Shown here one piece after another: positions 15,131-24,557 of a stretch of 64,000 bases of DNA (position 1 is the first letter of the stretch; each line of letters starts with the position of its first letter). The DNA is from Helicobacter sp. 13S00482-2 (lineage in GTDB: Bacteria > Campylobacterota > Campylobacteria > Campylobacterales > Helicobacteraceae): assembly GCF_002272795.1 (NCBI RefSeq), contig NZ_MLAT01000009.1, positions 1 to 64,000 on the forward strand, in the 5' to 3' direction. Made by a program: the position numbers and the translations under genes. The notes beneath the pieces are model-generated. The model was not told where the DNA came from and ran no database searches. It saw only the letters and a list, made by a program, of their open reading frames with translations.

Positions 15131-15871
15131 TTAATAAATCACTCGCACTAAATACAAACCATTTGCACTAACGGGCTTATGATAGTGATAGTTTTCACAA
15201 CGCAATTGTGATGAAATTTGATCTAAGGTGATTTCACCTCTAGAATAAGCCAAGACAGAACCTATGATAAGACGAACTTGAGATCGTAAAAAACCATTGG
15301 CTTCTAAGTAGATGATATTGCAATTCTTAGAAAATATCTTACATTGATATATTTTTGCCTTAGATATCTCCCTATCATCAGTTTTTGTAGGACTTCCTTG
15401 TTTTTTAAAATAACTAAAACAATGTTTCCCCATAAAAAGATTCAATGCTTCTTTGATGAGCTCCTCTGAACCGTATTTTTCAACTGAAATATATTTGGAA
15501 ATAAAGGGATTATCAAGATAATCACAAAACACATATCGATAGCCTCTAGATTTTGCATCAAATCTGGGCTGAAAAGACATAGAAACTTCTTGAATATTTT
15601 TTATAAAAATATGAGGATAAAGTTTTTGGTTCAAAAGTGGTTTAATTTTTGAAATCTGTATTTTTTCATCTATACAAAAACTAATGATTTGACCTGTAGC
15701 ATGAACTCCTTTATCCGTTCTTCCTGCGGCAATGATTTCATTATTTATACCCATACTTTTAAGTGCGATCTCTATACGTTCGCTAACACTCATAATACCC
15801 TTGCATCTTTGACGTGCAAAACCACTAAAGACACTTCCATCATAAGAAATTTTTGCAATGAGTTTTTTCAT
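15131..15871 (-). CDS. truA: tRNA pseudouridine(38-40) synthase
   Basis: A 246-residue TruA that converts uridines 38-40 in the anticodon arm. It has the catalytic motif AAGRTDKGVHATGQIISF (Asp in RTDKGVHA, about residue 53) and the C-terminal FLRSQVRLIIGS motif. I start at ATG 15871, which overlaps the lptF stop (TGATG), not the TTG one codon earlier. Length is normal. Confidence 0.95.
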   Translation of the reverse strand: MKKLIAKISYDGSVFSGFARQRCKGIMSVSERIEIALKSMGINNEIIAAGRTDKGVHATGQIISFCIDEKIQISKIKPLLNQKLYPHIFIKNIQEVSMSFQPRFDAKSRGYRYVFCDYLDNPFISKYISVEKYGSEELIKEALNLFMGKHCFSYFKKQGSPTKTDDREISKAKIYQCKIFSKNCNIIYLEANGFLRSQVRLIIGSVLAYSRGEITLDQISSQLRCENYHYHKPVSANGLYLVRVIY

Positions 15872-16887
15872 CAATAAAATTTCAAAATAAATCGTTTATA
15901 CAGAAAATAAGAAACAATAAACCAGAGAGTGGGGAGAAGTGTCATGCCCCAAAAAGGAATGTTTTGACTTGTTATATGCATAATCAAAAAATAAATTCCA
16001 ACGCCAAGTAAAATATAGACATAAGACATATTCTTATGAAATCTTGGATTGGCAATTCCGAATAAAGGTATCAAAAATACGCTCACAATCGGGAATAAAG
16101 AAGTTATTATGGCTTGGGAGAGTCTTCTAGCCTGAGATGAATCCCCACTAAAAGCACTCTTCCAATAATCAATCAAATCATAAGAACTAAGCTTGATAGT
16201 TCCTGTTTGATTTTTTAAACTCATCTTCTTAAAATCAATTTTATTTATTTCTTTATTTTCTGCAAAGTAAGCATCTCCATCATAAAGATTGAGTTCAAAA
16301 ATACCATTATTGTTATTCACTTCCCCGCTATTTGCAACAATAAAACTCTCTTGAGCTAAACCATCACTAGAAAAAAGCACGAGCTGATTGTATTGATTAT
16401 GGCTAACATTACCAACATAAATAAGCCAATCACCAAGTTTTTGACCAAATTCACCTGGTCGAATATTCACATCCACCTTATTCTTTTTCTCAGCAATAAA
16501 ATCTGAATAAGCACTTTTTGACAAGGGTATCATTACAAGTGAAAACATCAGCAAAACGATGCTCACCAAAATACTAATGGGCACAAAAACCTTTAAAATC
16601 GTTTTAGGCGAAACACCTAGTGAAAAAAAAACAAGCAATTCATAATCATAACAAAGACGAGAAATACCCAAAACGCAAGAAGCAAAAAACGTGATAGGGA
16701 TAATAAAAAAGACTGTTCCAGGTAATGAATATAAAAAAAGCTGCCCCAAATCAAAAATATCCATTTTTACTACTAATGTGACTCCAGCTATTCCAATAAG
16801 CAAAACAACAGAAGCAATGAAAAACAATACTAGGAAAAATGGAAAAAATATTTGTGAGATAGCTAGGAAAATGTATTGTTTAATCAT
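15871..16887 (-). CDS. lptF: LPS export permease, LptF/LptG family
   Basis: A 338-residue inner membrane permease of the LptBFG exporter, which moves LPS from the inner membrane to the periplasmic bridge. Three N-terminal membrane helices (about 1-120, with FFSLGVSPKTILKVFVP as the coupling region), a periplasmic jellyroll (about 125-250) and three C-terminal helices (260-335) follow the family plan. It overlaps the upstream peptidase gene by 8 bp and truA by 3 bp. Most relatives in this group are called LptF; LptG is not in the window. Confidence 0.88.
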   Translation of the reverse strand: MIKQYIFLAISQIFFPFFLVLFFIASVVLLIGIAGVTLVVKMDIFDLGQLFLYSLPGTVFFIIPITFFASCVLGISRLCYDYELLVFFSLGVSPKTILKVFVPISILVSIVLLMFSLVMIPLSKSAYSDFIAEKKNKVDVNIRPGEFGQKLGDWLIYVGNVSHNQYNQLVLFSSDGLAQESFIVANSGEVNNNNGIFELNLYDGDAYFAENKEINKIDFKKMSLKNQTGTIKLSSYDLIDYWKSAFSGDSSQARRLSQAIITSLFPIVSVFLIPLFGIANPRFHKNMSYVYILLGVGIYFLIMHITSQNIPFWGMTLLPTLWFIVSYFLYKRFILKFY

Positions 16888-17593
16888 TTGATATACTCAT
16901 TAAAAAACAAAATAATAAACCTACGGAAATAAAAGTTATGAATGGTAACTTAGAAACTTTTTTACCAAAAAATCTGAAAAAAATGCTATAAGTAGAGCCA
17001 AAAACACAACCCCAAAAAATACTCATCAAAGTATCATAAACTCCTAGCAACATTCCAATGCTAGATCCAAAAACAATATCTCCTTCGCCTAAAATTTCGG
17101 TTTTACAAAACATATCTCCAAAGATTCTTAATATGCTAAATAATCCAGCAATACCAAGTCCGCTTAAAAAAACATTCCAAAAATTTTCTGAGAAAAAAAA
17201 GCTACCTAATAAAATACAAAAAAATAAAACCAAATTCATCCAATCAGGAACGGCTAATATTTTAAAGTCTATTGCAGATAAGAGTACCAAAAAGCTAAAA
17301 ACAATCATTAGCCAGATTTGAAATATTCCGCTATAAAAATAGCCTATAACCAATCCTCCTAAAAAAAGAAGGAGTATTAAAACAATATTTTCAATCTTAG
17401 AAAAAAATAACCCTCCATAAAGATCAAAATTTATTTTTTGTCTTTTTTTTTGTATATCAATTAAAAATTCTACCAAAACAAAAATACCAATGCCAAAAAT
17501 CCCGACCAAAAAACTATCAATACCAAATGAAGTAGGAGAGAGGAAACGATAATAAAGAGCACTTTTATCAAAGTTAAAAAAATCAGTTAGCAT
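16880..17593 (-). CDS. A24 family (prepilin-type) peptidase
   Basis: A 237-residue polytopic membrane protein with both aspartate motifs of A24 proteases: AIDFKILAVPDWMN (about 107-120) and LGEGDIVFGSSIGMLLG (about 168-184). It lacks the N-terminal cysteine-rich methyltransferase domain of full-length PilD, so only the peptidase half is present. No type IV pilus gene lies in the window, so the substrate is unknown; it could process pseudopilins of a competence or secretion system. It overlaps pcm by one base (TAATG). Confidence 0.85.
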   Translation of the reverse strand: MLTDFFNFDKSALYYRFLSPTSFGIDSFLVGIFGIGIFVLVEFLIDIQKKRQKINFDLYGGLFFSKIENIVLILLLFLGGLVIGYFYSGIFQIWLMIVFSFLVLLSAIDFKILAVPDWMNLVLFFCILLGSFFFSENFWNVFLSGLGIAGLFSILRIFGDMFCKTEILGEGDIVFGSSIGMLLGVYDTLMSIFWGCVFGSTYSIFFRFFGKKVSKLPFITFISVGLLFCFLMSISND

Positions 17594-18225
17594 TATCTCA
17601 TCACCCCATCAAGAACTGGGACAAACAAACACTTCTCCAAAATTTCAGGAGCACTCAATCGATTATTTTTTTTTCGAAATCGCATAATAACTTGAGTATC
17701 GCCATCTAAAATTGGAGCAACCAAAATTCCATCTTCTTCAAGTTGCTCAACAATAGCTTCAGGAATTTTTTTCACACAAGCTGAAAACATTATCCTATCA
17801 TAAGGAGCAAATGCCGACCAACCATTTTGACCATCATCTAGCTTGGTATTAATGTTACTTATACCTGATTTTTTGATTCGCTCTTTTGCTTCTAAAAGTA
17901 ATTTTTCAATACGCTCTATTGAAAAAACTCGGCGAAAAAGTTTGGAGAGAACCATCGCTTGATAGCCACTCCCACAGCCTATTTCAAGCACACTATCCCC
18001 ACCTTCTGGTATGAGATATTGAGTCATTTTGGCAACTGTCAATGGAGAGCTTATCCACTGATCTGCACCCATTGGAAGAGCATCTAAGTTATAAGCGAGA
18101 TGTTTGAGCGAAGAAGGAACAAACAACTCTCTATCAATGCTTGAAATGGCCTCTTTGACATTATCTTGAAGAGGAAATTTTTCGGCGATTTGATGACACA
18201 TCAAATGGCTTTTGATTCTAAACAT
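17593..18225 (-). CDS. pcm: Protein-L-isoaspartate O-methyltransferase
   Basis: A 210-residue PCMT that methylates isoaspartyl residues in damaged proteins with S-adenosylmethionine. It contains the SAM motif [18 protein letters not shown] (about 80-97) and the preceding [13 protein letters not shown]. Slightly shorter than the E. coli enzyme, as usual. GGGAAT precedes the ATG. It is translated just before the A24 peptidase and may be part of the nrdB-to-truA transcript. Confidence 0.95.
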   Translation of the reverse strand: MFRIKSHLMCHQIAEKFPLQDNVKEAISSIDRELFVPSSLKHLAYNLDALPMGADQWISSPLTVAKMTQYLIPEGGDSVLEIGCGSGYQAMVLSKLFRRVFSIERIEKLLLEAKERIKKSGISNINTKLDDGQNGWSAFAPYDRIMFSACVKKIPEAIVEQLEEDGILVAPILDGDTQVIMRFRKKNNRLSAPEILEKCLFVPVLDGVMR

Positions 18226-18292
18226 AATTATTCCCGTAATTTGAGATTGAATGTAATAAAAAAATCACCCTAATAATAAAATAATACTATCA

Positions 18293-19330
18293 TTAGAAAT
18301 CATCAAAATTCACACTTCCTTTGGCATAATTGGTTACTTTTGCTTCAAAAAAGTTGGTTTTTTGATCATTAAAACTAGCGAACTGATCAACCCACTTTAT
18401 CGGATTACTGACATTATAAAGCTTTGGAAGACCCACTTTTGACAACCTTTCATCAGCAAGACTTTGAATATATTGGTGAATAATTTCAGAGGTAAGTCCT
18501 AAAATCTGTCCTTGAGTAATATAATCACCCCATTGAGATTCTATCTCAACAGCCTTTCTAAACATTTCAATAACTTCTTCTTCAAGAGATTTTGTAAAAA
18601 GATCAGGTCTTTCTTTTTTGGTAGCATTAATCATATTTTGAAACAACACAAGATGGGTCACTTCATCACGTTGTATGAAACGTATCATCTGTGCAGAACC
18701 TAACATTTTTCCACTCCTAGCAAGCGTATAAAAATAGCTAAAACCACTATAAAAATAAATCCCCTCTAAGATTTGATTAGCAAACATCGCTTTGACTAAA
18801 TTTTGCTCTGTGGGATTTTCCGATAGTTGCATATAAACATCAGCAATATAGTCATTTTTACTACGAAGTTGCATATCCACACGCCACATATCGTAAATTT
18901 CTTCTGTATTTGCAGAGATTGATTCCACCATTACAGCATAACTTTGAGAGTGAAGAGCCTCCTCATAAGCTTGTCTGACCAAAATAAGATTGATCTCAGG
19001 GCTGGTCATAAAGGGATTCACATTATCAATGAGATTATTTGTCTGCAAACTATCCATAAAAATAAGTTGTGCCAAAGCTCTATCATAGCCTAGTTTCTCC
19101 TGAGTTGTGAGATGATTACCATAATCAAGTTTATCACTATTCATATTCACCTCTTCAGGAAACCAGGTATTTGCCAACATCAGTTTCCAAAGATTATATG
19201 CCCATTGATATTTGATTTTATTCAAATCAAACATACTCGTGGGATTCCCTCCAAAAATCCTACGATCATTCACACTTTCATTTGAATTGGGATTATATAT
19301 TTTCTTCCGCGGAACAATTTTTCCTTCCAT
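18293..19330 (-). CDS. nrdB: Ribonucleotide reductase, beta subunit
   Basis: A 345-residue class Ia R2 subunit, carrying the diiron-tyrosyl radical for dNTP synthesis. Iron-ligand regions are visible ([51 protein letters not shown]). I start at ATG 19330 ([10 protein letters not shown]), because AAAAGGATGG lies 7 nt upstream; the ATG three codons earlier overlaps that site. The C-terminus ends acidic-aromatic (SVNFDDF), as needed to dock on NrdA. The alpha subunit is elsewhere. Confidence 0.96.
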   Translation of the reverse strand: MEGKIVPRKKIYNPNSNESVNDRRIFGGNPTSMFDLNKIKYQWAYNLWKLMLANTWFPEEVNMNSDKLDYGNHLTTQEKLGYDRALAQLIFMDSLQTNNLIDNVNPFMTSPEINLILVRQAYEEALHSQSYAVMVESISANTEEIYDMWRVDMQLRSKNDYIADVYMQLSENPTEQNLVKAMFANQILEGIYFYSGFSYFYTLARSGKMLGSAQMIRFIQRDEVTHLVLFQNMINATKKERPDLFTKSLEEEVIEMFRKAVEIESQWGDYITQGQILGLTSEIIHQYIQSLADERLSKVGLPKLYNVSNPIKWVDQFASFNDQKTNFFEAKVTNYAKGSVNFDDF

Positions 19331-19486
19331 AATGACCATCCTTTTGTTTTTGTGTTGAAAAATTATTGAAGAATAACGAAATTTTTCTTTAAGTTCCCAT
19401 AACTCGTTTTACTGAATTATTATTTCAGTTTGATTTAAAGTTTTAATGAGTAAAATACTGCCCTTGATTAAATTTCTTGTTGTTTT

Positions 19487-19571
<85 letters not shown>

Positions 19572-19755
19572 CTGCTACCTAATTTATACTTACTTATTTT
19601 CTACTTTTTTGTAAAATCTCTAGCGACTGATATTCGCATTTAGTCTTGGTATTTTACTGAGCTTAATATTTCGTGATTTTAGCAAGGTTTTTGGTAGAAT
19701 TTTATCCTCAAGGCATAATCAAAAAATCATAGGCAGAAAACTCAAAAGGGCAAAA

Positions 19756-20817
19756 ATGAAAAAGATAAATCTTCACGAATCTTCTCCTTTTCGTATCATT
19801 CTTTTTAGGACTGATAGACTTGGAGATACTGTGCTCACAATACAATGCGCACAAGCACTCAAAGATAAATATCCTGATAGTTATATATGCTTTGCTTTGC
19901 GTTCTTACACAGCTCCCCTATTGGAAAATAATCCCTTTGTAGATGAAGTGATTTTGATAGATAAATACTCACAAAAACAGCTCACACAGCTACTGAAAAA
20001 TAAAAAAATTGATATAAGTATCTCATTTTTTGCATCCAAGTTAGCTACCTATGTGCCACTTTTTGCCAAAATTCCAATCCGTATTGGCCCCTTATCTAAA
20101 CTCAGATCAATATTTTTCACGCATAGAATTCGTCAAAAACGATCAAGTGGATCTGAAAACGAAGGTCAATATAACCTCAATCTACTAAAACCACTAGGTT
20201 CTCAGAAGGTATTTTTTCCAAAAATATACGTGAATGAAAATGAAAAATCAAATGCAAAAGAGTATTTAGAAAAAAAATTTGGTTCTCTAGAGAAAAACCT
20301 CATCATCTTACATCCAGGCAGTGGAGGATCATCAAAAGATTGGAACACCAACAACTATCTAGCTTTAGCACAAAAAATCCTTGAAGAAAATCTTGCTGAA
20401 GTTCTTATTACTGGATCTACAGAAGAATTATCAAAATACAAAAAAATGCTAAAAAACTACCCTATCATTGATAAAAATAACTTATTAGAAGAACAGAAAC
20501 CCTTGAGAGAGTTTTTTGCCATTATCCAACAAGCAAAACTCTTTTTAAGTAATGGTACAGGGCCTTTGCATTGTGCTATAGCTTTAGATGTGCCCACAAT
20601 TGGATTTCATACCTTAATGAGATCTTGTAAGCCTGATAGATGGGGGCCATTCACCTCTGATATGCAAAAACATACCGTTTTTACTCCCAAAGATGATAAT
20701 AATGAGCCTCTGCCTGAATGCACTTCTTGCAATACAAAATGTCCTTATTATCTGTGTATGGATAGAATCAAAGTCATAGATGTTTATGAAAAAATTAAAG
20801 AAATTTTTTATCCATAA
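19756..20817 (+). CDS. Glycosyltransferase family 9 (heptosyltransferase-like)
   Basis: A 353-residue GT9 enzyme, the family that adds heptoses to the LPS core. It starts with RIILFRTDRLGDTVLT, the usual RxDRLGD, and has LIILHPGSGGSSKDWNTNNY (about 180-200) and NGTGPLHCAIALDVPTIGFH for nucleotide-sugar binding. A C-terminal cysteine cluster (PECTSCNTKCPYYLCMD) is common in this branch. AAAGGG precedes the ATG. Its 3' end overlaps the convergent GT25 gene by 23 bp. Donor and exact acceptor are unknown. Confidence 0.88.
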   Translation: MKKINLHESSPFRIILFRTDRLGDTVLTIQCAQALKDKYPDSYICFALRSYTAPLLENNPFVDEVILIDKYSQKQLTQLLKNKKIDISISFFASKLATYVPLFAKIPIRIGPLSKLRSIFFTHRIRQKRSSGSENEGQYNLNLLKPLGSQKVFFPKIYVNENEKSNAKEYLEKKFGSLEKNLIILHPGSGGSSKDWNTNNYLALAQKILEENLAEVLITGSTEELSKYKKMLKNYPIIDKNNLLEEQKPLREFFAIIQQAKLFLSNGTGPLHCAIALDVPTIGFHTLMRSCKPDRWGPFTSDMQKHTVFTPKDDNNEPLPECTSCNTKCPYYLCMDRIKVIDVYEKIKEIFYP

Positions 20818-21529
20818 ATACATATAGTCTTTTTTTGATTTGATTATAGAGCCTACAAAACTCTCTCCTCAATCGATACACAAGAGGCTTTTTTATATCA
20901 TCATTATCATAGCGATGCAAAATGGTGGTGTTATGGCTCATCTCATTATCTCCTTTTATCAAAAAAGGAATATGCAAGATATTCCTTACACCATGCATCC
21001 AAATTCTATCCATATAATTATCCACTGGTAAAACCCAATACTTAGATCCTTTGATAAATTTTTTTGCCGCTTTTGGAGTGATGTAATAGCCCTGTGCTCC
21101 AAGCACTTCATCATAACTCAAGGCAAAATGTGAATCAATATTTATGAATGGCTTCTTAAAAGTATCCATCGCAAATAATCGCACATAATCATAACTACAA
21201 TCACAAATCCTAGCTAGTCCTAGTTCAAACTCAGGCAATAGCTCAATATCATCTTCTAAAATCACTATGGGTTCATTTAGTTCTATGCATTTTTGCCACA
21301 AAGAAAAATGAGAAGCATAACAGGCTCTTTCGGACTCTTTTAACTCTCTTCCTCCATTGACAATCGCCAAAGATTTTTTATAAAAAGACTCAAATGTATG
21401 ATGTTCGCCATTTTTTGCATCAATGGCATTAAAAAAGATAAAATCAAGATGCTCAAATTTATCAATCTGCTTTTGCATAAACTCTCTTCTATCTAGTGCT
21501 CTAGCTAAATTGATGATAAATATTTTCAC
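20795..21529 (-). CDS. Glycosyltransferase family 25, copy 1 (downstream)
   Basis: A 244-residue GT25 protein (LPS biosynthesis; galactosyltransferase-type in related bacteria). The catalytic EDD motif is in PIVILEDDIELLPEF (about 88-102), followed by AQGYYITPKAAKKFIKGSKY. GTG at 21529 is the start, overlapping the TGA of the upstream copy (GTGA) and preceded by AAAAAAGGGTTATT. The first 350 bases or so are identical to the other copy, while the C-terminal quarter differs. Product and donor sugar are not predictable; the pair came from a recent tandem duplication. Confidence 0.88.
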   Translation of the reverse strand: MKIFIINLARALDRREFMQKQIDKFEHLDFIFFNAIDAKNGEHHTFESFYKKSLAIVNGGRELKESERACYASHFSLWQKCIELNEPIVILEDDIELLPEFELGLARICDCSYDYVRLFAMDTFKKPFINIDSHFALSYDEVLGAQGYYITPKAAKKFIKGSKYWVLPVDNYMDRIWMHGVRNILHIPFLIKGDNEMSHNTTILHRYDNDDIKKPLVYRLRREFCRLYNQIKKRLYVFMDKKFL

Positions 21530-22260
21530 AATAACCCTTTTTTGCATAGAAAAATATAAATATTCTGTTTGATTTGAATGAAAAATCGATAAAATTCCCT
21601 GAAAATCTTCCAAATCAAAAATTTTTTTAAATTCTTATCATAGCGATGTAAAATAGTGGTATTATCCCCTATTTCATTATCTCCTTTTATCAAAAAAGGA
21701 ATATGCAAGATAGTCTTCACGCCAGTCATAGAAATCCTATCCATATAATTATCCACTGGTAAAACCCAATACTTAGATCCTTTGATAAACTTTTCTGCCG
21801 CTTTTGGAGTGATGTAATAGCCTTGTGCTCCTGCTAGTTCATCATAACTCAAGGCAAAATGCGAATCAATATTTATGAATGGTTTCTTAGGTGCATCTGT
21901 AGCAACCAATCGCACATAATCATAACTACAATCACAAATCCTAGCTAGTCCTAGTTCAAACTCAGGCAATAGCTCAATATCATCTTCTAAAATCACTATG
22001 GGTTCATTTAGTTCTATGCATTTTTGCCACAAAGAAAAATGAGAAGCATAACAGGCTCTTTCGGACTCTTTTAACTCTCTTCCTCCATTGACAATCGCCA
22101 AAGATTTTTTATAAAAAGACTCAAATGTATGATGTTCGCCATTTTTTGCATCAATGGCATTAAAAAAGATAAAATCAAGATGCTCAAATTTATCAATCTG
22201 CTTTTGCATAAACTCTCTTCTATCTAGTGCTCTAGCTAAATTGATGATAAATATTTTCAC
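21526..22260 (-). CDS. Glycosyltransferase family 25, copy 2 (upstream)
   Basis: A 244-residue GT25 paralogue with the same GTG start context (AAAGGGTTATTGTGA) and the same EDD motif. It differs from copy 1 in the middle (VATDAPKKPF against FAMDTFKKPF, DELAGAQGYY against DEVLGAQGYY) and in the last 35 residues. It is the first of the two genes in transcription order and its stop overlaps the next start by 4 bp. The near-identity of the 5' halves allows recombination between copies. Confidence 0.88.
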   Translation of the reverse strand: MKIFIINLARALDRREFMQKQIDKFEHLDFIFFNAIDAKNGEHHTFESFYKKSLAIVNGGRELKESERACYASHFSLWQKCIELNEPIVILEDDIELLPEFELGLARICDCSYDYVRLVATDAPKKPFINIDSHFALSYDELAGAQGYYITPKAAEKFIKGSKYWVLPVDNYMDRISMTGVKTILHIPFLIKGDNEIGDNTTILHRYDKNLKKFLIWKIFREFYRFFIQIKQNIYIFLCKKGLL

Positions 22261-22379
22261 AATAACCCTTTAAAGAATATTTGTGCAATTATAGCAGACT
22301 TGTGAAGTTCTTATGCTGGTAGTCTTTAGAGAGTTTTAGATATAATCTCCCTCTACTATAAAAATTCAAAAGAGTTTGA

Positions 22380-23357
22380 ATGAAAAATAATAAATTCTTA
22401 TACAGTCTAAAAGGAATGGGATATTTTTTATACCCGAAGTTTTTAGGAAAATATGCTATCAATTCCAAACTCCAAAATATAAAAAAACTCAAAGATGATG
22501 AACTTCAGAAAATTGCTAAAAGAGTGAATTATTATTGTTCTTTTCTTCATACTTGTTTGCCGACAACTTCTAATCCAAGCAATTTAGAGCTACTTAAAAG
22601 AGGATCAAGATATTTTTTTGATACCTATGAACATATGAGATTTTTTCCAAAACATCTCATCTATACCTTAAAAGAAGGAGATATTAACTTTGAACTCTCT
22701 AGCCCTTCTTTATGTAAATCTCGACCTGTGCTAAAAGATTTCAGCAATAATGTTTTGCTCAATATGGATAAAATTAGACATTTTAAATTTTTTACCTCCA
22801 CTCCCTTAGTTGAATATGAATCAAAAAAAAATATTTTGTTTTTTCGTGGAGCGTGTTATCAACCCCATAGAAAAGATTTTATGAGAAAATATTTCAATCA
22901 TCCCATCTGTGATCTTGGGCACGTAGGAGGAAATGAAAGCGAACTTAATATATGGAGAAAAGAAAAAATTAGCATAGAAAATCATATGCAATATAAATTC
23001 ATTTTATCTTTGGAGGGAAATGACGTTGCTACAAACCTAAAATGGATAATGAGTTCAAATTCAATCGCAGTGATGCCAGAACCAAAGTTTGAAACCTGGT
23101 TTATGGAAGGAACACTTATCCCAAATGTGCATTATATAAAAATCAGTTCTGATTATATGGATGTGCAAGAGTGCCTACAATATTTTATCTCTCACCCAAA
23201 ACAAGCTAAAGAAATTATTCATAATGCAAACAACTACATCAAGCAGTTTTTAAATAAAAATACCGAAGATCTGATCTCGTTTTTAGTATTGAGAAAATAT
23301 TTTTATCAAACCCATCAAATAGAGATTTCAAAACTAGAGGAAGAAATTTTCACCTAA
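22380..23357 (+). CDS. Glycosyltransferase family 90 (CAP10 / LpsA type)
   Basis: A 325-residue protein with the CAP10 pattern of GT90 enzymes, which transfer xylose, glucose or similar sugars to LPS or capsule. Key parts are NILFFRGACYQPHRKDFM (about 150-167), YKFILSLEGNDVATNLKWIM (about 204-223) and AVMPEPKFETWFMEG. A run of nine A (22823-22831) lies in the ESKKN codons and could slip at low rate. It is divergent from the GT25 pair and followed by fucT in the same direction. Acceptor unknown. Confidence 0.85.
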   Translation: MKNNKFLYSLKGMGYFLYPKFLGKYAINSKLQNIKKLKDDELQKIAKRVNYYCSFLHTCLPTTSNPSNLELLKRGSRYFFDTYEHMRFFPKHLIYTLKEGDINFELSSPSLCKSRPVLKDFSNNVLLNMDKIRHFKFFTSTPLVEYESKKNILFFRGACYQPHRKDFMRKYFNHPICDLGHVGGNESELNIWRKEKISIENHMQYKFILSLEGNDVATNLKWIMSSNSIAVMPEPKFETWFMEGTLIPNVHYIKISSDYMDVQECLQYFISHPKQAKEIIHNANNYIKQFLNKNTEDLISFLVLRKYFYQTHQIEISKLEEEIFT

Positions 23358-23444
23358 CAGATTCTCAAAAAAGCTTTTTTGATTGAATTCCAAGAGTTTT
23401 TGATACAATTCAAAAATTGAAATTTTCGCTATTTGGGAGAGAAG

Positions 23445-24461
23445 ATGAAAAAAATAAAACTTAATTTCGTGGATATGTGGGTGGATTTTGATATTGAAGA
23501 CAACTTCTTCACAAGATTACTTTCTAAAAGATTTGAAATAGAAATTTCTTCTGAACCTGATTTTATTATTTGTTCTGTTTTTGGAAGCGATTTTAAAAAT
23601 TTTAATTGTCCTAGAATTATTTTTATTGGTGAAAATATTGTGCCAAATTTCAACGCTTATGATTATGCATTGAGTTTTGAATTCTTGCAATATGGGGACA
23701 GACATTTAAGATTGCCCCTATATTACATGTATTTAGATAACTATATTCACAAAGGCCAAACCTTTGATAGAAACATCACAAAAAATGATGCTCAAAGAAA
23801 ATTCTGTAATTTTGTCTATTCCAATAATCTGCAAGCTGATCCTATCAGAGAAGAATTCTTTCATCAATTATCAAAATACAAACAAGTTGATTCTGGAGGA
23901 AGATTTTTGAACAATATAGGTGGTCCAGTCAAAAATAAATATGAATTTCAAAAACAATATAAATTTTCTATCTCATTTGAAAATAGTGCTCATCCAGGCT
24001 ACACAACAGAAAAGATACTTGATGCATTTCTAGCTAAGAGTATCCCTATTTATTGGGGAAGTCCTATGGTAGGAAACGATTTCAATAAAGATGCATTTAT
24101 TGATATCAATGATTATAAAAGTATAGATGAGGCTATCAATGCCATCATAGAATTGGATTGCGATGATGAAAAATATCTTGAAAAACTATCACTTCCATAT
24201 CTTAATAATGACAAATTTTGTGATGATTTAAATGATGATAAAATTTTAGATTTCTTTGAAAATATATTTTCAAATCCTCATATTTATCACAAAGATTCCT
24301 TACCTAATCGTGATGAAAATGGTCATTATGGTAAAGTGCCCTTTATGATAAGATTTCTAAGTGCCCTCGTTCCTATCAAATCAATGCGACATCAGTATAG
24401 AGATTATCTCATCAATAAAGATAAAATGAAAAAATATCAAAAGTTTGTAAAAAAATATTAG
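23445..24461 (+). CDS. Alpha-1,3/4-fucosyltransferase (GT10)
   Basis: A 338-residue GT10 enzyme that transfers fucose from GDP-fucose, in Helicobacter to make Lewis-type antigens on the O-chain. The GT10 block KFSISFENSAHPGYTTEKIL followed by DAFLAKSIPIYWGSP is present, as is RKFCNFVYSN. I start at ATG 23445 after GGGAGAG, not at the TTG four codons earlier. The H. pylori C-terminal heptad repeats are absent, but a basic C-terminal tail (MKKYQKFVKKY) could serve for membrane contact. Linkage specificity cannot be read. Confidence 0.88.
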   Translation: MKKIKLNFVDMWVDFDIEDNFFTRLLSKRFEIEISSEPDFIICSVFGSDFKNFNCPRIIFIGENIVPNFNAYDYALSFEFLQYGDRHLRLPLYYMYLDNYIHKGQTFDRNITKNDAQRKFCNFVYSNNLQADPIREEFFHQLSKYKQVDSGGRFLNNIGGPVKNKYEFQKQYKFSISFENSAHPGYTTEKILDAFLAKSIPIYWGSPMVGNDFNKDAFIDINDYKSIDEAINAIIELDCDDEKYLEKLSLPYLNNDKFCDDLNDDKILDFFENIFSNPHIYHKDSLPNRDENGHYGKVPFMIRFLSALVPIKSMRHQYRDYLINKDKMKKYQKFVKKY

Positions 24462-24557
24462 AAAAAATAAAAAAGGGAAGGCAAACCTGATTTAAATACC
24501 ATAAATAAATATTTCAACAAATCAAGCTCAAAACTATTCTTCTATTTATTGAGATGC

